The position numbers and the translations under genes were made by a program. This document shows, piece after piece, positions 60,586 through 64,000 of a DNA stretch of 64,000 nt. The DNA comes from Cesiribacter sp964504565 (GTDB lineage: Bacteria > Bacteroidota > Bacteroidia > Cytophagales > Cyclobacteriaceae): NCBI GenBank assembly GCA_964504565.1, contig CAZDEY010000011.1, positions 62,001-126,000 of the forward strand. The letters are read 5' to 3'. Each line of letters opens with the position of its first letter. Within the stretch, counting starts at the first letter, position 1. Under the pieces are notes generated by a model. It did no database searches. It was given only the letters and a program-made list of their open reading frames with translations, and was not told the DNA's origin.

Positions 60586-60855
60586 ATGAAAAAGGTACTG
60601 TTACTTATAGTCTTTCTATTGATTTCGGTAGTCGGCAACGAGGTGTACAGCCAGTGTGCTATGTGTAGGGCTCAGTTGGAAAGCAATGTAAGTGATGGTT
60701 CTTTTATGCTAACCAGCGATAACCTGAATGCCGGAATAATGTATTTATTGGCAATGCCTTACGTATTGATTGCGGTGGTAGCTTTTTTTTGGTATCGTAA
60801 CGCTAAACAAAATGCCCAAAAATTTAAGTCGCGCCTCCGCTATACTGCACGCTAA
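60586..60855 (+). CDS. Small secreted/membrane protein with CxxC motif
   Basis: This 89-residue protein has a signal peptide (1-22), a CxxC pair at Cys24 and Cys27 in SQCAMCRAQ right after it, and one transmembrane helix (about 51-71) followed by a basic tail. It sits two bases after DUF420 and overlaps DUF983 by 44 bases, within the oxidase assembly genes. I do not recognise a named family. Copper binding or redox assistance is a guess from the CxxC and the context. Confidence 0.75.
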   Translation: MKKVLLLIVFLLISVVGNEVYSQCAMCRAQLESNVSDGSFMLTSDNLNAGIMYLLAMPYVLIAVVAFFWYRNAKQNAQKFKSRLRYTAR

Positions 60856-61231
60856 GTGCCCCCGCTGCCGCCACGGTAATATTTTCGTGCATCCGTGGTA
60901 CCGCTTAGATAAATTTAGCCAAACCCATAAGGAGTGTTCGGTTTGCGGACTGCGCTACGAAAGAGAACCGGGATTCTTCTTCGGGGCCATGTACATAAGC
61001 TACGTATTTACCGTAGCAATTTTATTAGGCACAGCTTTTGTGCTATATTTTGGGTTTAACGATCCGCCCACCTGGGTGTACCTGTCGGTAGTAATGGTAA
61101 TAATTGTACTGTTTTTGCCAATTAGCTTTAGGTTTTCCCGGGTGTTGTACCTCTACGCATTTGGCGGGGTAACCTACAAGCCGGAATATGCCCAAGGCCC
61201 AGATAGCCCACATTCAAACGTTACCCGATAA
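60812..61231 (+). CDS. DUF983 family protein
   Basis: This 139-residue protein has an N-terminal zinc-ribbon-like part with two CxxC pairs (AKCPRCRHG near residue 15 and CSVCGLRYEREPGFFFGAMY near 42) and two or three transmembrane helices. DUF983 proteins are common beside heme-copper oxidase genes; the molecular role is not established. The start overlaps the CxxC gene by 44 bases, and the stop overlaps the next gene by another 44. Confidence 0.87.
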   Translation: MPKNLSRASAILHAKCPRCRHGNIFVHPWYRLDKFSQTHKECSVCGLRYEREPGFFFGAMYISYVFTVAILLGTAFVLYFGFNDPPTWVYLSVVMVIIVLFLPISFRFSRVLYLYAFGGVTYKPEYAQGPDSPHSNVTR

Positions 61232-64000
61232 GCTAAACTTATGGCTTAAACTGGGGCTTGGCCTATTAATAGGCGGGCTGCTGTTTTTATTTTTAGGTAC
61301 CCTACCGGCCGAGGAACCTCAAGCCAGAATACAGGATAACTTTATCGAGCAGCTAACCCAGCTTAGCCGCCAGCATAGCAAAATACTGAGCCAGGCAGAA
61401 CAATTGGCTACTAAGGACGATGATGCCGGTGTTCGTCCTTTTCAGTCCTTCAGGGCAAACCTAAATTTTCCCTATTTCATATATCGTAACGGTCAGCCCT
61501 GGTTTTGGTCCAGCCTGCAGCACGGGCCCTTCCGTGAAACCTCTTTGGGTGAAAGTTTTCAGTTTCACCAAACTGTTCAGGGTAGTATAATTAGCAAAAC
61601 TACAGCCTTTCAGGGCAGAAACGGAATTTCCGGAAGTTTAACTACGGTTTTGCCACTTTCCGGTCGCGAGCTTGCCGGCGGGGATAGTCCGTTCTTCGAT
61701 AGGGCCGTAGTCGGCATATCACCATCGCCCGGGCCAGAGCTGGTACCTATAGCGGACGTAGATGGTGATTCGTTATTTTACGTTCAACTTGCCGCTAAAC
61801 CAAACCTTGGGTATACCTGGCCTTTTGCTTTGGCCGCCTGGTTATTGGTACTAGGTCATGTTTTTTTAGGAATTGGCTTGGTGCGGGCCGGACACAGCAC
61901 CTCACCAAAAAGCTACATTCGTTGGGCGTTGTTGCTTGCCTTAGCACTACTCAGGGTACTGTTTATTGAGCTGAATATCCCTTCGGTTATTTACCCAATT
62001 GAACTATTTAGTCCGCGCTACTTTGCCAGCGGCTGGCTAAACCCCTCCTTAGCCGATTTCATGCTAAATATGGCGTGGTACGGCGGTATTTGGTATTTAC
62101 TTTCCCCAACTATTTACCAAATGGGGGTTTGGCGATGGTTATATCGACAATCGCCCTCCTTAAGGTGGTTTGTTGGGATATCCGGGATTTCGCTATTGGT
62201 TATTCTGAATATTCTATTGGTTAGAACCCTGATTCGGCACGTGCAGTTTCCGCTGGATATAACCGAGAATATAAGCCTTAACCTTCCTCGCTTAGCAACT
62301 TACCTAATCTTTATAAGCTGTGCCATAATTCTGTATTTCCAGCTTATGCCGCTGTACCGCTACATGGTGCGGCAAGCTTTCAGTAAGAAATTAGTAGTTA
62401 CGCTTCTGGTTGTAGGTTGCCTATGGGCATTGGTGTTTCACTTACTTGCTACCTACGGGTTCATTGTTATTCTTTTGATCCTGGGCTGGATTTTTATGAA
62501 GAAGTACCAATTTGGGATAAGCCAATCAGTTCTTACTCCAAGTAGGCAGCCGTTTCCGTTGTTCAGCGAAATTTTAGGGGTTGCCCTAATTACCGCAAGT
62601 ATTGGCGGGGTAGGAACGTTAGATCAGTATTTGGTTAGGCAAGAAGCAGCTCAGGAACAATTGGCCAGTCAAATTTTGTCGGAACAGGATGTAGTAGGAG
62701 AGTTTTTGCTTTCCGAAGCGGCCGGTCGTATGCAGCAGGATATTTATATGGTCAACCGATTTCTAAGTCCACTATTTACATTAGAAGGTATGAACCAAAA
62801 AGTCCGGCGGGTATACCTCAGTAAATACTTCGATAAATATTCTCTGGAAGTAAACCTGTTTAGCCCGGACGGACAGCCGCTTCGAAATAACCAGTTGGTA
62901 AGCTATAGTTCGTTGCTGGGTGAAGCCAAACGCCTGGGTACCGAAACTGAATACCCGGGATTATACCGATTGCAGAATCCGGCTGCTAGTTGGCAATACC
63001 ACTACCGTTACTTTATGCCCATTCTTTTTCAAGGCACAAAAATTGGCTATGTAACATTAGATCTACAACTTAGGCAATTAGGCGGCGAAACCCTTTATCC
63101 TGAGCTATTACTGAACAACCAGTCGCCCCAACTAGACGCTAGCCGCTATAGCTTTGCAATTTACCGAAACGATAAGTTGGAGTTTTATAATGGTTCCTAT
63201 AACTACCCTGAAAATTTTAGCGCGGACTACTTAAAGCAAGATCAGGTATTTAAAGATGAAGGCTTTAGAAAAGGTGAACATATTCACTGGGCAACTGCCG
63301 GAACCAATAGCACCGTAGTAATTTCGGCCTACGAGTTGGGGCCGCTTAAATTTTACGCCAATTTTGCCTTTCTCTTACTGTTTCTGCTATTGGTTGTAAG
63401 CCTTTACTATTTACTTTACCTGGCACTGGCCCGGGCTTCGGTTCAGTACCTTTCCCTTACCACCAAGGTTCAACTCTACCTAAATGCCGCTATTTTAATA
63501 CCGCTGTTGGTAATTACTTTTTCTACGCTAAGCTTTTTAAATCGTACTTACCGAAAGCAAACCGAGGAAACCTACACCGCAAAGGCCGAACGCATAAGCC
63601 GGGGCGTAGCCGAATCGTTAATTCAGTACCAGGCCGGGTACACTAGTACCGAGCAGTTGGCTGGTTTGGTAGAAGATATGGCTCGCTTTGCTGATGCTGA
63701 TATCCACCTGTTTGATACCTCGGGTTATTTATTGGCTACCAACCAGCCTACGCTATTTCAGAAATACCTTTCGCCTTATGTGAACCCACAGGCTATGGGC
63801 GGCCTGGTAGAGGCTAACCAACGACAAATGCTGACGACCGAGGAGATAAACAATCTGGAGTATAAGGCTGCTTACGTAAGTGTAATGAACCCTACCACGG
63901 GCAAACTGTTAGGGGTAGTAGGCGTGCCGTTTTTTGATGCCGGCTATAGATTGCAAGAACAGCTAAGCAGCATCTTTTCCAACTTCGTGGCTATATTTGC
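61188..64000 (+). CDS. Large multi-pass sensor protein, probable histidine kinase, 3' end outside window
   Basis: This open frame begins at ATG 61188 and continues without a stop to the window end, at least 937 residues. It has a first helix at about residues 16-40, an extracytoplasmic region to about 200, then a block of about seven helices (~205-450), a second extracytoplasmic domain (~460-720), a helix pair (~725-785) and a cache-like domain that starts after RTYRKQTEETY and contains LFDTSGYLLATNQP. This design is typical of large Cytophagales sensor histidine kinases, but the kinase domain is not in the window, so the call is inferred. The 44-base overlap suggests co-transcription with DUF983. 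Confidence 0.72.
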   Translation, partial: MPKAQIAHIQTLPDKLNLWLKLGLGLLIGGLLFLFLGTLPAEEPQARIQDNFIEQLTQLSRQHSKILSQAEQLATKDDDAGVRPFQSFRANLNFPYFIYRNGQPWFWSSLQHGPFRETSLGESFQFHQTVQGSIISKTTAFQGRNGISGSLTTVLPLSGRELAGGDSPFFDRAVVGISPSPGPELVPIADVDGDSLFYVQLAAKPNLGYTWPFALAAWLLVLGHVFLGIGLVRAGHSTSPKSYIRWALLLALALLRVLFIELNIPSVIYPIELFSPRYFASGWLNPSLADFMLNMAWYGGIWYLLSPTIYQMGVWRWLYRQSPSLRWFVGISGISLLVILNILLVRTLIRHVQFPLDITENISLNLPRLATYLIFISCAIILYFQLMPLYRYMVRQAFSKKLVVTLLVVGCLWALVFHLLATYGFIVILLILGWIFMKKYQFGISQSVLTPSRQPFPLFSEILGVALITASIGGVGTLDQYLVRQEAAQEQLASQILSEQDVVGEFLLSEAAGRMQQDIYMVNRFLSPLFTLEGMNQKVRRVYLSKYFDKYSLEVNLFSPDGQPLRNNQLVSYSSLLGEAKRLGTETEYPGLYRLQNPAASWQYHYRYFMPILFQGTKIGYVTLDLQLRQLGGETLYPELLLNNQSPQLDASRYSFAIYRNDKLEFYNGSYNYPENFSADYLKQDQVFKDEGFRKGEHIHWATAGTNSTVVISAYELGPLKFYANFAFLLLFLLLVVSLYYLLYLALARASVQYLSLTTKVQLYLNAAILIPLLVITFSTLSFLNRTYRKQTEETYTAKAERISRGVAESLIQYQAGYTSTEQLAGLVEDMARFADADIHLFDTSGYLLATNQPTLFQKYLSPYVNPQAMGGLVEANQRQMLTTEEINNLEYKAAYVSVMNPTTGKLLGVVGVPFFDAGYRLQEQLSSIFSNFVAIF

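Noticed and set aside
1..64000. CRISPR array, insertion sequence or prophage
   Set aside because: No regularly spaced short repeats, transposase, integrase or phage proteins were found. The only long repeat is the 1,037-bp coding repeat, which lacks terminal inverted repeats and any transposase.

Overview
The window reads as a chromosomal segment of a Bacteroidota, most likely a member of the Cytophagales. Four independent signs support this: several genes are preceded by the phylum's TAnnTTTG -7 promoter element rather than Shine-Dalgarno sites; four large secreted proteins end in type IX secretion (T9SS) sorting domains; a complete alternative complex III operon (actABCDEF) is joined to an aa3-type oxidase; and ribosomal protein S1 carries a long Lys/Ser/Asp-rich tail. 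The species cannot be named from this sequence alone. I see no CRISPR array, insertion sequence, prophage or rRNA.

Layout. 1-3.3 kb: housekeeping genes (TerC-family membrane protein, rpsA with a structured leader, tRNA-Cys). 3.3-13.7 kb: two membrane acyltransferases, a methyltransferase, a membrane glycosyltransferase, then a polysaccharide export/polymerisation operon (Wzc-like co-polymerase with a degenerate kinase domain, glycosyltransferase, 43-residue membrane peptide, Wzy/ligase-like polymerase, half-length TolC-like protein). 13.7-19.3 kb: two T9SS beta-helix proteins that share an exact, GC-rich 1,037-bp direct repeat. 19.6-24.4 kb: a membrane-anchored EEP-family hydrolase, then a four-gene set joined by ATGA overlaps that resembles the mycobacterial polyprenyl-phosphate-arabinose pathway (UbiA-type phosphoribosyltransferase, DprE1, DprE2) plus a HAD phosphatase. 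24.4-38 kb: two acyltransferases, a probable GT-C membrane enzyme and two very large T9SS proteins with N-terminal esterase domains. 38.4-43.2 kb: a second polysaccharide operon on the minus strand (response regulator, initiating sugar transferase, three glycosyltransferases). 43.9-61.2 kb: the respiratory superoperon (alternative complex III, cytochrome oxidase, heme A synthesis, assembly factors). From 61.2 kb to the end: the 5' part of a large multi-pass sensor protein that runs off the window.

How the parts fit. The left two thirds look like one surface-polysaccharide locus. A WcaJ-type transferase would start a lipid-linked chain, glycosyltransferases extend it, a Wzy-like enzyme polymerises it, and Wzc-like/TolC-like proteins export it. 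The DprE-type set could supply a polyprenyl-phosphate pentose to a GT-C enzyme, and four acyltransferases could decorate the product. Secreted beta-helix and esterase proteins could bind or trim it outside the cell. No Wzx flippase or Wza porin is present, so the locus is incomplete within the window. The right third is a conserved quinol-to-oxygen electron transfer unit.

The most notable observations are the perfect GC-rich repeat in the beta-helix paralogues, a recurring ~170-residue 'APWNN' module (seven copies in three T9SS proteins) that I cannot assign to a known family, and the DprE-type pathway in a Bacteroidota with Ala where mycobacterial DprE1 has its reactive Cys.
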